Shown piece by piece: positions 18,002-25,938 of a stretch of DNA of 64,000 nucleotides. The stretch's first letter is position 1; each line of letters begins with the position of its first letter. The position numbers were made by a program, and so were the translations under genes. The DNA is from Allotamlana fucoidanivorans (lineage in GTDB: Bacteria > Bacteroidota > Bacteroidia > Flavobacteriales > Flavobacteriaceae): positions 3,534,001 through 3,598,000 of the forward strand of contig NZ_CP074074.1 in NCBI RefSeq assembly GCF_045788535.1, given 5' to 3'. The notes beneath the pieces are model-generated. The model had not been told where the DNA came from, searched no databases, and worked only from the letters and a program-made list of their open reading frames with translations.

Positions 18002-18840
18002 GTTAATCTTATTTTTACATTCAGCTTTTGTAATAGCATCTTAGCAACCTCTGTATTAAACACTTTCTTTCTATATTTTGTGATAGGTTGTATTCCTGAA
18101 ATAACATTCGTTAAAAAGAATTCATCCGATTTTTGTATTTCAAATGGAGAAATAGAACTTTCTTCCAACTCATAATCATCCATGGTTTTGATTATGTTTA
18201 TCAATTGCGTTCTCATAACTCCTTTTAAACAACCATCACTTAATGGTGGTGTTTTTATAACATTTCCTTTTATTAAAAATACATTTCCGTTTAAAGCTTC
18301 AATAACTTTTTTATCTGTATTTAAAATCAAACAGTTGTTAAGCTTATTTTCCTTTGCATAAACACTCCCTACTACATGCAACACTTTATTGTTTGTTTTT
18401 AAAGTAGAGAGTAAACTTGGAGAGACGTAATAATCTTTAAACAAATCGACTTCATAAACATCATCATGTATATGATAGAAATCATCTTTAAGAGGTTTTA
18501 CAGTTATTATAAAACTTACAGCGTTAGAATTTGGTGTATATAACCCGCCTTCATTCCTATGAACTATAAGTTTTACTCTGGCAGATTTAGTGTTCAATTG
18601 ATTTTTCTCAAGCGTTTTTAGGATTTGATCTTCTAAAAATTCCATAGTAAACTGCATTGGAATTTCCATACGAAGTATACGCATAGAGGCCATTAATCTG
18701 AAATAGTGATCCTCCCAAAAAAGTACTTTGCCTAAACTACATTTTATCGTTTCAAAAACTGCATCGCCATAATTATACCCTCGGTTGTTTACAGATAAAA
18801 CATTGGTGTTTTCTACAAGGTTTCCATTAAAATTTATCAT
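17998..18840 (-). CDS. class IV (PLP) aminotransferase
   Basis: 280 residues with the fold-type IV pattern: NRGYNYGDAVFETIKCSLGKVLFWEDHYFRL, a candidate PLP-lysine in ARVKLIVHRNEGG, the LKTNNKVLHVVGSVYAKEN loop, and FLTNVISGIQPI near the C-terminus. Could be a branched-chain aminotransferase, D-amino-acid transaminase or aminodeoxychorismate lyase; the sequence alone does not decide. Minus strand, convergent with the YqgE-like gene. Confidence 0.85.
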   Translation of the reverse strand: MINFNGNLVENTNVLSVNNRGYNYGDAVFETIKCSLGKVLFWEDHYFRLMASMRILRMEIPMQFTMEFLEDQILKTLEKNQLNTKSARVKLIVHRNEGGLYTPNSNAVSFIITVKPLKDDFYHIHDDVYEVDLFKDYYVSPSLLSTLKTNNKVLHVVGSVYAKENKLNNCLILNTDKKVIEALNGNVFLIKGNVIKTPPLSDGCLKGVMRTQLINIIKTMDDYELEESSISPFEIQKSDEFFLTNVISGIQPITKYRKKVFNTEVAKMLLQKLNVKIRLT

Positions 18841-18876
18841 AAAAAATCCCGCTTGCTACTTTTGGTGCAAGCGGGA
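18841..18876 (-). terminator. rho-independent terminator of the START-like gene
   Basis: Perfect 10-bp stem TCCCGCTTGC/GCAAGCGGGA with a 10-base loop, followed on the minus strand by six T residues. It ends transcription of the 18907-19299 gene just before the aminotransferase start. Confidence 0.85.
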
Positions 18877-18906
18877 CAAATATAATTTAAATAATAGGAT
18901 TCTTAA

Positions 18907-19299
18907 TTAAGCTGAACCTAATACTTTTTTAAGACTTGATATTTGATTAACCCAAAGCATTTTGGCTTCATCTATTTCATCTTCATCAGCAAAATCAGTA
19001 ACCATTAAAGATACATCTTTTGTGATTTCATCTACTTGAATTCTGATTTCAAAATAACATGACAGTCCATCTTCTTCATCCTCAAGCCATCTAAATTTTA
19101 CACGTTCACCACTTTTTTTGTTTAAAAGTTTCGCCTGTTCTTCACTCCCATCCCAAATAAATGTAAATAATTCGCCACGCGAGTTAACATTGTCTGAAAA
19201 CCATTCAGAAAGACCAGAAGGTGTTGAAATATATTGATATAGTAATTGTGGTGATGCATGTATTGGAAATTCAATATCAAATCTAGTTTTATCGTCCAT
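18907..19299 (-). CDS. START-like domain protein
   Basis: About 130 residues: DIEFPIHASPQLLYQYISTP and SGLSEWFSDNVNSRGELFTFIWDG are the hallmark of a small START/AHSA1-like family conserved in Bacteroidota. I chose the ATG giving MDDKTRF; an upstream in-frame ATG at 19311 would add four residues. The ligand is unknown. The gene lies immediately before tRNA-Met in the opposite orientation. Confidence 0.85.
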   Translation of the reverse strand: MDDKTRFDIEFPIHASPQLLYQYISTPSGLSEWFSDNVNSRGELFTFIWDGSEEQAKLLNKKSGERVKFRWLEDEEDGLSCYFEIRIQVDEITKDVSLMVTDFADEDEIDEAKMLWVNQISSLKKVLGSA

Positions 19300-19386
19300 A
19301 AACAATTTCAAAATTTATTTTGCCCAATATATACATTAATTGCTAAGTTTAACAACAATTTTTAATAATATTTTCTTCAACTAATG

Positions 19387-19417
19387 TTTGGTTAAACTAT
19401 AATTGTTTTTATATTTG
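19387..19417 (+). promoter_or_regulatory. promoter of tRNA-Met
   Basis: TTTG (19387-19390), 19-base spacer, TATATTTG (19410-19417): a complete Bacteroidota promoter ending 11 bases before the mature tRNA. Confidence 0.75.
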
Positions 19418-19428
19418 CAGCCTCAAAT

Positions 19429-19502
19429 GGCGAGGTAGCTCAGTTGGTTAGAGCGTCGGATTCATAACCCGGAGGTCTCGAGTTCAAATCTCGATCTCGC
19501 TA
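19429..19502 (+). tRNA. tRNA-Met (anticodon CAT)
   Basis: A 74-base cloverleaf: acceptor GGCGAGG pairs with TCTCGCT, D-arm GCTCAGTTGGTTAGAGC, anticodon loop TTCATAA, T-arm TCGAG-TTCAAAT-CTCGA, discriminator A. CCA is not encoded. Its 3' half is the attachment site of the island that follows. CAT could also be a tRNA-Ile2 decoder; Met is the default reading. Confidence 0.93.
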
Positions 19503-19508
19503 CGAAAC
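19460..19508 (+). repeat. attL: 49-bp direct repeat in the tRNA 3' end
   Basis: From the anticodon loop (ATTCATAACC...) to six bases past the tRNA, identical to 62957-63005. Weaker similarity continues through the terminator and the first codons of the integrase gene. A tRNA 3' end beside an integrase is the classic attachment site of integrative elements. Confidence 0.9.
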
Positions 19509-19527
19509 GCAAATCACGCATAATCAG

Positions 19528-19556
19528 CGGTTTAGTCTTCACTAAACCGTTTTTTT
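19528..19556 (+). terminator. terminator after tRNA-Met
   Basis: Perfect 8-bp stem CGGTTTAG/CTAAACCG with loop TCTTCA and seven T residues. It runs directly into the integrase ATG at 19557 and is duplicated beyond attR at 63025. Confidence 0.85.
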
Positions 19557-20891
19557 ATGCTTAGTTCAAAACAAATTCATAGATTTGCATACGATTTTGA
19601 ATACGAAAGTGCATACGATTTGCCCAAAACACCAAAATTTTCCAATCCAAAAATCTATTCCGCCAAAGGCGACTTATCCAAACGCTGGTATGTGTATTTT
19701 TCCTATGAACATCCTGAAACAGGAAAGTTAAAACGCTTAACCCCATTTTACGGACAAGCCAACAAGTACCAAACCAAAGAAGAACGTATGGAAGTTTTGG
19801 TGGTTTATAGAAAAGCACTGCTGCAGTTACTAAAACAAGGTTACAATCCTTTTTCAGACAATACCGAACTTCATAATAAGTTAAACGGAACATCGGAGCC
19901 TAATACCAAACCAACCGAACAAGGGGCAACATCAACAGAAAAAACAACGGCTACAACCCCAACAGCGCATCAAGAGCCAAGCATGTCTACCAAGGCGGCT
20001 TTTGATTTTGCCTTGCAACTAAAAGAAAAAGAAGTAAGCCCGCGTACCTTCAAAGACTACTCGTATAAAGCCAAATACTTTTTAAATTGGATTACTGAAA
20101 CCCATTCAGATATAACAAGTATTGACCAACTGACCAAAAAACTTTTGGTTGAATTCTTAAATCAAATCCTTTTAAAAACATCAGCTAGAAATAGAAACAA
20201 CTACCGTGTTGAGTTGGGCAGTTTATTGCAGGTTTTAGAAAATAATGAACTTATAACCACCAATCCTGTAAAACACATTACCATACTTAAATCTCAACCA
20301 AAGCGCAATAAAACCTATTCGCAAACTACACAAGAAAGCATATTTAAGCATTTAGAAGTTAACGACCCTATATTGCTGTTGTATATCAAATTTTTGTCTT
20401 ATAACTTTTTACGTCCTGTAGAACTGTGTCGTTTAAAAATTGGTGACATCAACCTAAAAACTCATATCCTAGAGTTTAAAGCCAAAAACAGTCCTTTAAA
20501 AACTAAAATCATTCCTGATATTTTATGGCAAGATTTACCTGATTTATCTCAGATGAATAAGGATGACTATTTGTTTACCCCAAAAAAACTTGGTGGGCAA
20601 TGGGCTATTGATGAGGTTAACAAGCGCGATTATTTTACCAAGCGTTTTAAAAAAGTGGTGAAGGATGTGTTTAAATTAGAACAAGATTACACCTTGTATA
20701 GTTTCCGTCATACCTTTATTACCAAGCTCTACCGTGCCTTAAGTGAAGAAAACACACCCTTTGAAGCCAAGAGTAAACTCATGCTTATTACAGGTCACAG
20801 TTCTATGAAAGCTTTAGAGAAGTATTTACGTGATATTGATGCGGAATTACCTGCTGATTATTCCAACCTATTAAGTCCAACAAATGGCTGA
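19557..20891 (+). CDS. tyrosine integrase of the genomic island
   Basis: 444 residues. An N-terminal arm-binding-like segment (residues 30-100, RWYVYFSYEHPETGK) is followed by a Thr/Glu-rich linker (about 105-143), a core-binding domain and the catalytic domain. Catalytic residues visible: Arg286 (FLRPVE), Arg384 and His385 (YSFRHTF), His414 (ITGHS), nucleophile Tyr423 (EKYLRDI). The first His of the HxxR box is replaced (LYSFRH), as in many Bacteroidota integrases. The ATG directly follows the tRNA terminator, so the true start may lie further in. Its 3' end overlaps the next gene. Confidence 0.88.
   Translation: MLSSKQIHRFAYDFEYESAYDLPKTPKFSNPKIYSAKGDLSKRWYVYFSYEHPETGKLKRLTPFYGQANKYQTKEERMEVLVVYRKALLQLLKQGYNPFSDNTELHNKLNGTSEPNTKPTEQGATSTEKTTATTPTAHQEPSMSTKAAFDFALQLKEKEVSPRTFKDYSYKAKYFLNWITETHSDITSIDQLTKKLLVEFLNQILLKTSARNRNNYRVELGSLLQVLENNELITTNPVKHITILKSQPKRNKTYSQTTQESIFKHLEVNDPILLLYIKFLSYNFLRPVELCRLKIGDINLKTHILEFKAKNSPLKTKIIPDILWQDLPDLSQMNKDDYLFTPKKLGGQWAIDEVNKRDYFTKRFKKVVKDVFKLEQDYTLYSFRHTFITKLYRALSEENTPFEAKSKLMLITGHSSMKALEKYLRDIDAELPADYSNLLSPTNG
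19587..19622 (+). promoter_or_regulatory. arm-type integrase-binding repeats (left end)
   Basis: GCATACGATTTTG at 19587 and GCATACGATTTG at 19611, with a degenerate copy between them. The same motif occurs twice at 62878-62901 near attR. Duplicated short motifs at both ends of an island are what arm-type sites look like. They lie within the first codons of the integrase frame. Confidence 0.55.
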
Positions 20892-21591
20892 TACCACTTT
20901 ACATAAATTCTATTTGAGTTTATTGCCTAATGTGATTAGGGAATTGTATTTCTATATTCCAGATACAGACTTTGTAAAAGAAGTTTTAAAGGAGGTTGAT
21001 AACATAGCCCATGTGCCTGTGAACATAGTATATGTGTTAGATGATTTTGACGGTCCTGTGGTGTATACTTCGGAAAGAAAACCCATAATGGCTTTTTCTC
21101 GCTCTGGCAGATTAGAACGTAATCTGTTTGCATTAGTTGAAAAGAAAGCGAAGGTATCGCCAGAAGCTTTTAAATATACCATTGATAAATACCTTAAACT
21201 ACTTAAAGCCGTTTTGTATGTGTTGCAATGGATGGAGCAACATATGGCCGAATATATTAAAGACTCAGAAGCTACAATCGACATGTTTAGATTACAAACT
21301 CAAAATACAGAAACTCATGTTAAGCAGTTGATAACCGATTTTTATAACGACCCTAATGATGCGCCAAACACAACATTAAAAAATAGTGCAGATATCAATG
21401 TATATTACCAAGATCTGCAAGACTGTGTTTCGGGTTTGTCTCAGAGTGATACTTCAACGCAACAGATTACTGTAAAAGATAAACCATCAACCCAACACGT
21501 AAATAAAACATCTCAAAAAATTAAAGAGCCACTAATAACTAAGGAAAAGGCAAAAGCACAGTTATTAAGCTACTACTTCAATATCACATAA
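20884..21591 (+). CDS. hypothetical protein co-transcribed with the island integrase (235 aa)
   Basis: No recognised family. 235 residues, soluble, no signal peptide, acidic centre and a low-complexity Ser/Thr/Lys tail. The ATG overlaps the last 8 bases of the integrase gene, so translation is coupled. An accessory factor of integration/excision is a reasonable inference from position only. Confidence 0.65.
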   Translation: MADTTLHKFYLSLLPNVIRELYFYIPDTDFVKEVLKEVDNIAHVPVNIVYVLDDFDGPVVYTSERKPIMAFSRSGRLERNLFALVEKKAKVSPEAFKYTIDKYLKLLKAVLYVLQWMEQHMAEYIKDSEATIDMFRLQTQNTETHVKQLITDFYNDPNDAPNTTLKNSADINVYYQDLQDCVSGLSQSDTSTQQITVKDKPSTQHVNKTSQKIKEPLITKEKAKAQLLSYYFNIT

Positions 21592-21610
21592 AGGATGTGT
21601 AAAGTACTGC

Positions 21611-22440
21611 GGTGCACTTTTGGTGCGGTCGTGGTGTGGTATAATATAGCTTTTCCACCCATACCTACGTAAAAGGTTTATTAAGAAACACATAACTAAT
21701 CACAAAACCCATGTAAATTCACACCTAATGTAAGTGTTTTGAGTGCTCTTTGAGCGGTTTTTCAGTTTTTTATTCGTCTTTTTAAGTGGTATCTCAGTGC
21801 TGGACCGATTAACTATGGGTGATATTTAAGTGGTACTTCAGTGGTTATTAAGTGGTTTTGGTGTGGTATAATATTACTTGTTTACCTATACCTAAGTAAA
21901 GGCTTTTTAAGAAATACGCAACTAATCACATAAACCATGTAAACTCACACTTAATGTAAATGTTGTGAGTGGTTTTTTAGTTTTTCTTGGTCTTTTTAAG
22001 TGGTTTTTCAGTGGTGGCACAGTTGAATATGAGTGGTCTTTAAGTGGTACTTCAGTGGTGTTACATGATCGATAAACCAACCTGCGCATTAAAGTGTGAG
22101 GTTGAAGAATTCATTGGGTGTGGTTTGGTGCGGTATAATATAGCTTTTCCACCTATACCTACGCAAAGACTTTTTAAGCAACACCTACCTAATCACATAA
22201 CCCATGTAAACTCACACTTAATATAAGTATTGTAAGTGGTGTTTGAGCGGTTTTGTAGTTATTATAAGTGTTATTTCAATGGAACATCAGTGGTCATTGA
22301 GTGGTTTTTTAGTTTTTTATCGTCTTTATAAGAGGTTTCTCAGAGGTGGAAAAGTTAAACAAGAGTGGTCTTTAAGTGGTACTTCATTGGTTATTAAGTG
22401 GTTTTGGTGCACTTTTGGTTTGGTTTGGCAGGAAGAAAAG
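21611..22440 (+). repeat. three degenerate ~230-270-bp tandem repeats rich in AGTGGT
   Basis: The unit is marked by GGTATAATAT (21638, 21865, 22132), CCTAYGYAAA, then TAATCACA and CATGTAAAYTCACAC. At least sixteen AGTGGT hexamers, mostly in AAGTGGT or CAGTGGT context, are scattered through it. The block is framed by GGTGCACTTTTGG at 21611 and 22406. I find no credible gene here. Iteron-like or recombinase-binding function is possible but unproven. Confidence 0.7.
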
Positions 22441-22476
22441 CATAAATACAGCTAAAGATAATTAATACATAAACCA

Positions 22477-22890
22477 TTAATCTAAATTCTGAATACGTAC
22501 AGACCATGGATTGAATTTTATATTACTCATATAGTCTTGTTTTTGAATAATAAGTAGTTTGTCTTGACCCTTTTCTTGGATGGGCAAATAACCGTAATCG
22601 TAACAAAAAAAGTAAGTGCCTGTTTTAAATGGAAACATATCTGTGAAATATATAAATGAGAACCCTAGTTGATGTAAAACCGATTTTTTAACCGTACTTT
22701 TTCCACTGGGGCAGAACTGCGCTAATAAGCCTCTATTTTTTCTGAGTATTTTATTAATCTCTTGCATCTGCATTTCATGAGGTGCCCTGTTTTTGTTGTG
22801 ATATATGCTTCTGCATTGAGCATCGCAAAATTTCTTATCCGATCTTCCCTTTAAAGGTTTGTTACAAGCTAAACATAATGTTAGTTCCAT
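22477..22890 (-). CDS. small zinc-ribbon protein divergent from the cassette recombinase
   Basis: 137 residues. The N-terminus has a four-Cys zinc ribbon, CLACNKPLKGRSDKKFCDAQC, followed by RSIYHNKNR, a compact nucleic-acid-binding-type ribbon. The remainder is mixed alpha/beta without a known family. It is transcribed away from the recombinase gene; the 81-base gap between them holds an 18-bp perfect palindrome. It could regulate the recombinase; no direct evidence. Confidence 0.7.
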   Translation of the reverse strand: MELTLCLACNKPLKGRSDKKFCDAQCRSIYHNKNRAPHEMQMQEINKILRKNRGLLAQFCPSGKSTVKKSVLHQLGFSFIYFTDMFPFKTGTYFFCYDYGYLPIQEKGQDKLLIIQKQDYMSNIKFNPWSVRIQNLD

Positions 22891-22907
22891 AAACGTTTTA
22901 TTACATG

Positions 22908-22925
22908 TTTATATACGTATATAAA
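22908..22925. promoter_or_regulatory. 18-bp perfect palindrome, candidate operator
   Basis: TTTATATACGTATATAAA is fully self-complementary and lies between two divergent start codons (22890 minus, 22972 plus); a further CGTATA follows at 22926. Positioned to control both genes. Confidence 0.45.
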
Positions 22926-22971
22926 CGTATAAATATACATTTTTTAATATGATATTTCTGATTTTTGATAC

Positions 22972-24153
22972 ATGAAACCACTTCCTCAAATCCGTCTGAA
23001 ACGCGTTGCGCATCAAAACAAAGATATTTTAATCTTAGAGTTCAGGTATAATGACATGCTTATTCAAAAGGTAAAAGATACGGGCAAGGCCAGATGGAGC
23101 GCTACAAAAAAGGCGTGGTATTTGGTCTTTTCAGAATCCCATATCAACCTAATAAAACGTATTTTTCAGAATGAAGTTACATTTATAGAAGATGCTTCGT
23201 TGCTTTCAGTTCCTAGAGGCTTAAAACCAAAATATACAAAAGTTGGCAGAGTTATTTCCGAAGAAAACAAAACCATGATACGCAATTTTGTGTCTTATTT
23301 AAGAGGTAAGCGCTATAGTAAAAGTACAGTAAAAACTTATTTTACTTTTGTGGCTGACTTTTTTCAATATGCAAACCATATTCCCATAACAGATCTAACC
23401 AATCGTGATGTAGAATTATTTTTAGAAAATGTTTTTGTGCCCAGACAATATAGCATCAGTTCACAAAGGCAGTTTATTAGTGCCATGAAGTTGTTTCTGA
23501 AATTTAATACGAGCACTCAAATTGATGAATTACATTTAATTCGGCCAACGCGATCAAAATTATTACCGACCGTTTTATCTATAGAAGAAGTGGTTGAGAT
23601 GCTGCGTTGCACTAAGAATTTAAAGCACAGAGCTATATTAGCTTTAATTTATTCGGCAGGACTCAGGATTAGTGAATTACTGAATTTACAATTGGCGCAT
23701 ATAGATATTGACAGACGGCAAATTTATGTAAAGAACTCAAAAGGCCGAAAGGATAGAACCATTATATTAGCGGAAAGTTTTTTACCCGTTTTTAAAAACT
23801 ATTTTCATACGTATAAACCTGAATTCTATTTTGCTGAAGGTCAACCCAGACAACGTTATAGTGCAGAAAGTGTACGAGCTTTTTTAAGGCGTTCTTGCCG
23901 ATTAGCGCGAATTTCAAAACGGGTGACACCCCATACATTAAGGCATAGCTATGCTACACATTTGTTGGAAAACGGCATTGATTTACGTTATATTCAAGAA
24001 CTTTTGGGGCATGCCAAGCCTGAAACTACTATGATTTACACGCATGTAAGTAGAAAGGATTTGCTAAATATTCAAAGTCCGTTAGATATCGCTGTAAAGA
24101 AAATAGTTGCTATTCAAGAACAAGATACCCCGCGATTATCTAAGAATCTTTAG
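22972..24153 (+). CDS. Xer-like tyrosine recombinase heading the cassette array
   Basis: 393 residues. Residues 1-75 form an N-terminal extension (RWSATKKAWYLVF), then a SAM-like core-binding domain (about 95-185) and the catalytic domain. All six catalytic positions are intact: Arg232 (SAGLRISE), Lys257 (SKGRKDR), His321 and Arg324 (PHTLRHS), His347 (LLGHAKPETT), Tyr356 (MIYTHVS). The tail RKDLLNIQSPLDI closely resembles the IntI C-terminus. Only 64 residues separate Lys257 from His321, against about 72 in E. coli XerD and 106 in IntI1, so the additional IntI domain is absent. It sits about 170 bases upstream of the first cassette and points towards it. Confidence 0.92.
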   Translation: MKPLPQIRLKRVAHQNKDILILEFRYNDMLIQKVKDTGKARWSATKKAWYLVFSESHINLIKRIFQNEVTFIEDASLLSVPRGLKPKYTKVGRVISEENKTMIRNFVSYLRGKRYSKSTVKTYFTFVADFFQYANHIPITDLTNRDVELFLENVFVPRQYSISSQRQFISAMKLFLKFNTSTQIDELHLIRPTRSKLLPTVLSIEEVVEMLRCTKNLKHRAILALIYSAGLRISELLNLQLAHIDIDRRQIYVKNSKGRKDRTIILAESFLPVFKNYFHTYKPEFYFAEGQPRQRYSAESVRAFLRRSCRLARISKRVTPHTLRHSYATHLLENGIDLRYIQELLGHAKPETTMIYTHVSRKDLLNIQSPLDIAVKKIVAIQEQDTPRLSKNL

Positions 24154-24175
24154 CTTACAAAAAACGTAGGAATAA

Positions 24176-24208
24176 TTGTAAGAATTTCTGTTTAATTCAA
24201 TATATTTG
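24176..24208 (+). promoter_or_regulatory. candidate cassette-array promoter (Pc-like)
   Basis: TTG (24176-24178), 22-base spacer, TATATTTG (24201-24208). The -7 box is a perfect TAnnTTTG; the spacer is about 3 bases longer than ideal. It reads into the first cassette about 115 bases upstream of the attI-like point. Confidence 0.4.
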
Positions 24209-24310
24209 AGCAAGTGAAACCAGCACGACAGTGGTATTTTGGCTTTTGTATAAACTTAACGTTTATTACGTTTATCCGGAACGGTAAGCCAATAAACAGT
24301 ATAGTCTGTT

Positions 24311-24330
24311 GGGATATAACGAGTTGTAAG
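24311..24330 (+). other. attI-like site: left boundary of the cassette array
   Basis: GGGATATAACGAGTTGTAAG. TATAACGAGTT resembles the right arm of the attC-like repeats (TTATACGAGACGTT). The GTT at 24323-24325 opens cassette 1: GTTGTAAGTA here is exactly complementary to TACTTACAAC at 24931-24940. Unlike the attC sites it has no long hairpin. Lower similarity to AACGTTTATTACGTTTAT lies at about 24258-24280. Confidence 0.7.
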
Positions 24331-24350
24331 TAATTTAACCCAAACCGAGA

Positions 24351-24926
24351 ATGAAGTACCTGACAATAATAATACTTTCCTTATCGATACAATCCTGTGC
24401 CCAAGATTGTGAGAATGTTTATTTTACTGAAAATGATAAAACTTGGTTCTCTAATTACAATATTGGAGACAAACTAATTTTTAAATCTCAAAAGAATGAT
24501 TTGGATACTATTTTCATAACTAATAAAGTATTGAAAGAACCAAATGGTAATTGCAAAACCTTCGTTTCTGGTGGATTTGATAGAGAGTTTGCAAGAATTG
24601 ACTATAAAATTAAAAAAGACTCTCTGAAAATAATTGAGGACTATTTTATACAAATCAACGCAAATGAAAAAAAGAAAGATGCAAGTCCTGTCATTCGCTT
24701 ATTAAATTTGGAATTTAGCAGTTTCAATAATATTCTTCCGAAAACAAAACAATCTGAATTAAAAACTGAATGGAAAAATGTTTACACGTTTAACAAAAAT
24801 AATTGTCCTTATTCGAATCTAAATGGAAAATTTGGACTGACCGAATTTGAATGGGATAAAGAATTTGGACTTATCTCATACACAAATGAAAAGGGAGAAA
24901 AATGGACATTAATAAAAAAGGAATAA
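24351..24926 (+). CDS. cassette 1: lipoprotein, unknown function (191 aa)
   Basis: Signal peptide MKYLTIIILSLSIQSC with a lipobox-like SIQSC, so the mature protein would be an envelope lipoprotein. No domain is recognised. The closing boundary of the cassette starts 5 bases after the stop codon. First gene of the array and thus closest to the recombinase. Confidence 0.7.
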   Translation: MKYLTIIILSLSIQSCAQDCENVYFTENDKTWFSNYNIGDKLIFKSQKNDLDTIFITNKVLKEPNGNCKTFVSGGFDREFARIDYKIKKDSLKIIEDYFIQINANEKKKDASPVIRLLNLEFSSFNNILPKTKQSELKTEWKNVYTFNKNNCPYSNLNGKFGLTEFEWDKEFGLISYTNEKGEKWTLIKKE

Positions 24927-24933
24927 AAACTAC

Positions 24934-25066
24934 TTACAACAATGTATAACCGCAATTACGGCGGATTCGACTACGTCCGAATCCACTCGGAATTGCTAAC
25001 GTTAGTTCTAAACCGAAAATCATTAACCTTAAAACCGTAACGGACGGTTATACGAGACCGTTAGGC
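24934..25066 (+). repeat. attC-like site 1
   Basis: TTACAAC to GTTAGGC, 133 bp. Arms GTATAACCG and CGGTTATAC pair; an inner TTCGACTACGTCCGAA segment folds back. Same subtype as site 23. Confidence 0.85.
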
Positions 25067-25101
25067 AACATTTGACAAACCAATCAACATCTGAATAGAA
25101 T

Positions 25102-25776
25102 ATGGGATTTTTTGATTTTTTAAGTTTAAAAACAACTGACGAAAAACTGACAGAAAAATTAGTGAATTTTGTTTACAACAGTATTCAATCTAAAAAAGGG
25201 GTTCGAGTAGAAGATGCGATATGTTTGATTTCTACAATTGTTGCAGAAAGATGTATTGAAGTTACGAATGAATTTTCAATTAACGAACACGAATTCGAAC
25301 CTGGTTCAGCAGTTTTTTCCGAGAAAATTAATGAATTACTTGTTGGAGAAATCGCTGTAGAAAAATGGACTGAATTGCCTGAAGAATGTGTTTTTGCTAG
25401 AATTAAAAGTAAAATTAATTCTCATTTTGACAATAGTTCTTTTCCTTCTCTAACTGGAATTTTTGAAAATTACGCGAAGAATGTTGGAAAAACGGAATGG
25501 GGAAATCTAAATTTATCAATTCCAGAAGATAACAAACCATTCTTATTGCCATTACGAGTTGGATATGAAACAAGAAAATTCATTGATAATAATATAAATA
25601 TTGAAAATAACGAAAAGACATTACAGATAGCGATTAATGCAATTGGAAAAATACTTATAGAAACTAAAATGGCTTTGGACTCATCAATTGCTTTGGTTAT
25701 GACATTTGAAATTATAAATGGAATGTCTAAAACAGCAACAATGACTGACAAAAAAATGGCGGAATTAGAACCTTAA
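25102..25776 (+). CDS. cassette 2: hypothetical cytoplasmic protein (224 aa)
   Basis: No signal peptide or membrane helix; N-terminus MGFFDFLSLKTTDEKLTEKL. No recognised domain. Single-gene cassette opened by GTTAGGCAAC (25060) and closed by GTTGCCTAAC (25790), exact reverse complements. Confidence 0.65.
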   Translation: MGFFDFLSLKTTDEKLTEKLVNFVYNSIQSKKGVRVEDAICLISTIVAERCIEVTNEFSINEHEFEPGSAVFSEKINELLVGEIAVEKWTELPEECVFARIKSKINSHFDNSSFPSLTGIFENYAKNVGKTEWGNLNLSIPEDNKPFLLPLRVGYETRKFIDNNINIENNEKTLQIAINAIGKILIETKMALDSSIALVMTFEIINGMSKTATMTDKKMAELEP

Positions 25777-25792
25777 AAAAAATAAAAACGTT

Positions 25793-25925
25793 GCCTAACA
25801 CCGTATAAAAAAAATTGCTAGTTTTAGCTAAACCAAAGTTAGTTGCTCGTTTGCTTGCTTCTGATTTTCCTTCGGAAAATCCTCGCACACAAACACGCAA
25901 CTTTCCTTATACAACAACGTTATGC
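25793..25925 (+). repeat. attC-like site 2
   Basis: GCCTAAC to GTTATGC, 133 bp. The left 7-mer fits the classical RYYYAAC. Arms GTATAA and TTATAC; apical hairpin GATTTTCC-TTC-GGAAAATC. Same subtype as 12, 28 and 31. Confidence 0.88.
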
Positions 25926-25938
25926 GTAAACTAAAAAA

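Noticed and set aside
22044..22455. Short frames (60-70 codons) within the AGTGGT repeat block
   Set aside because: They follow the repeat composition, have no start signals, and are not conserved between the three units.
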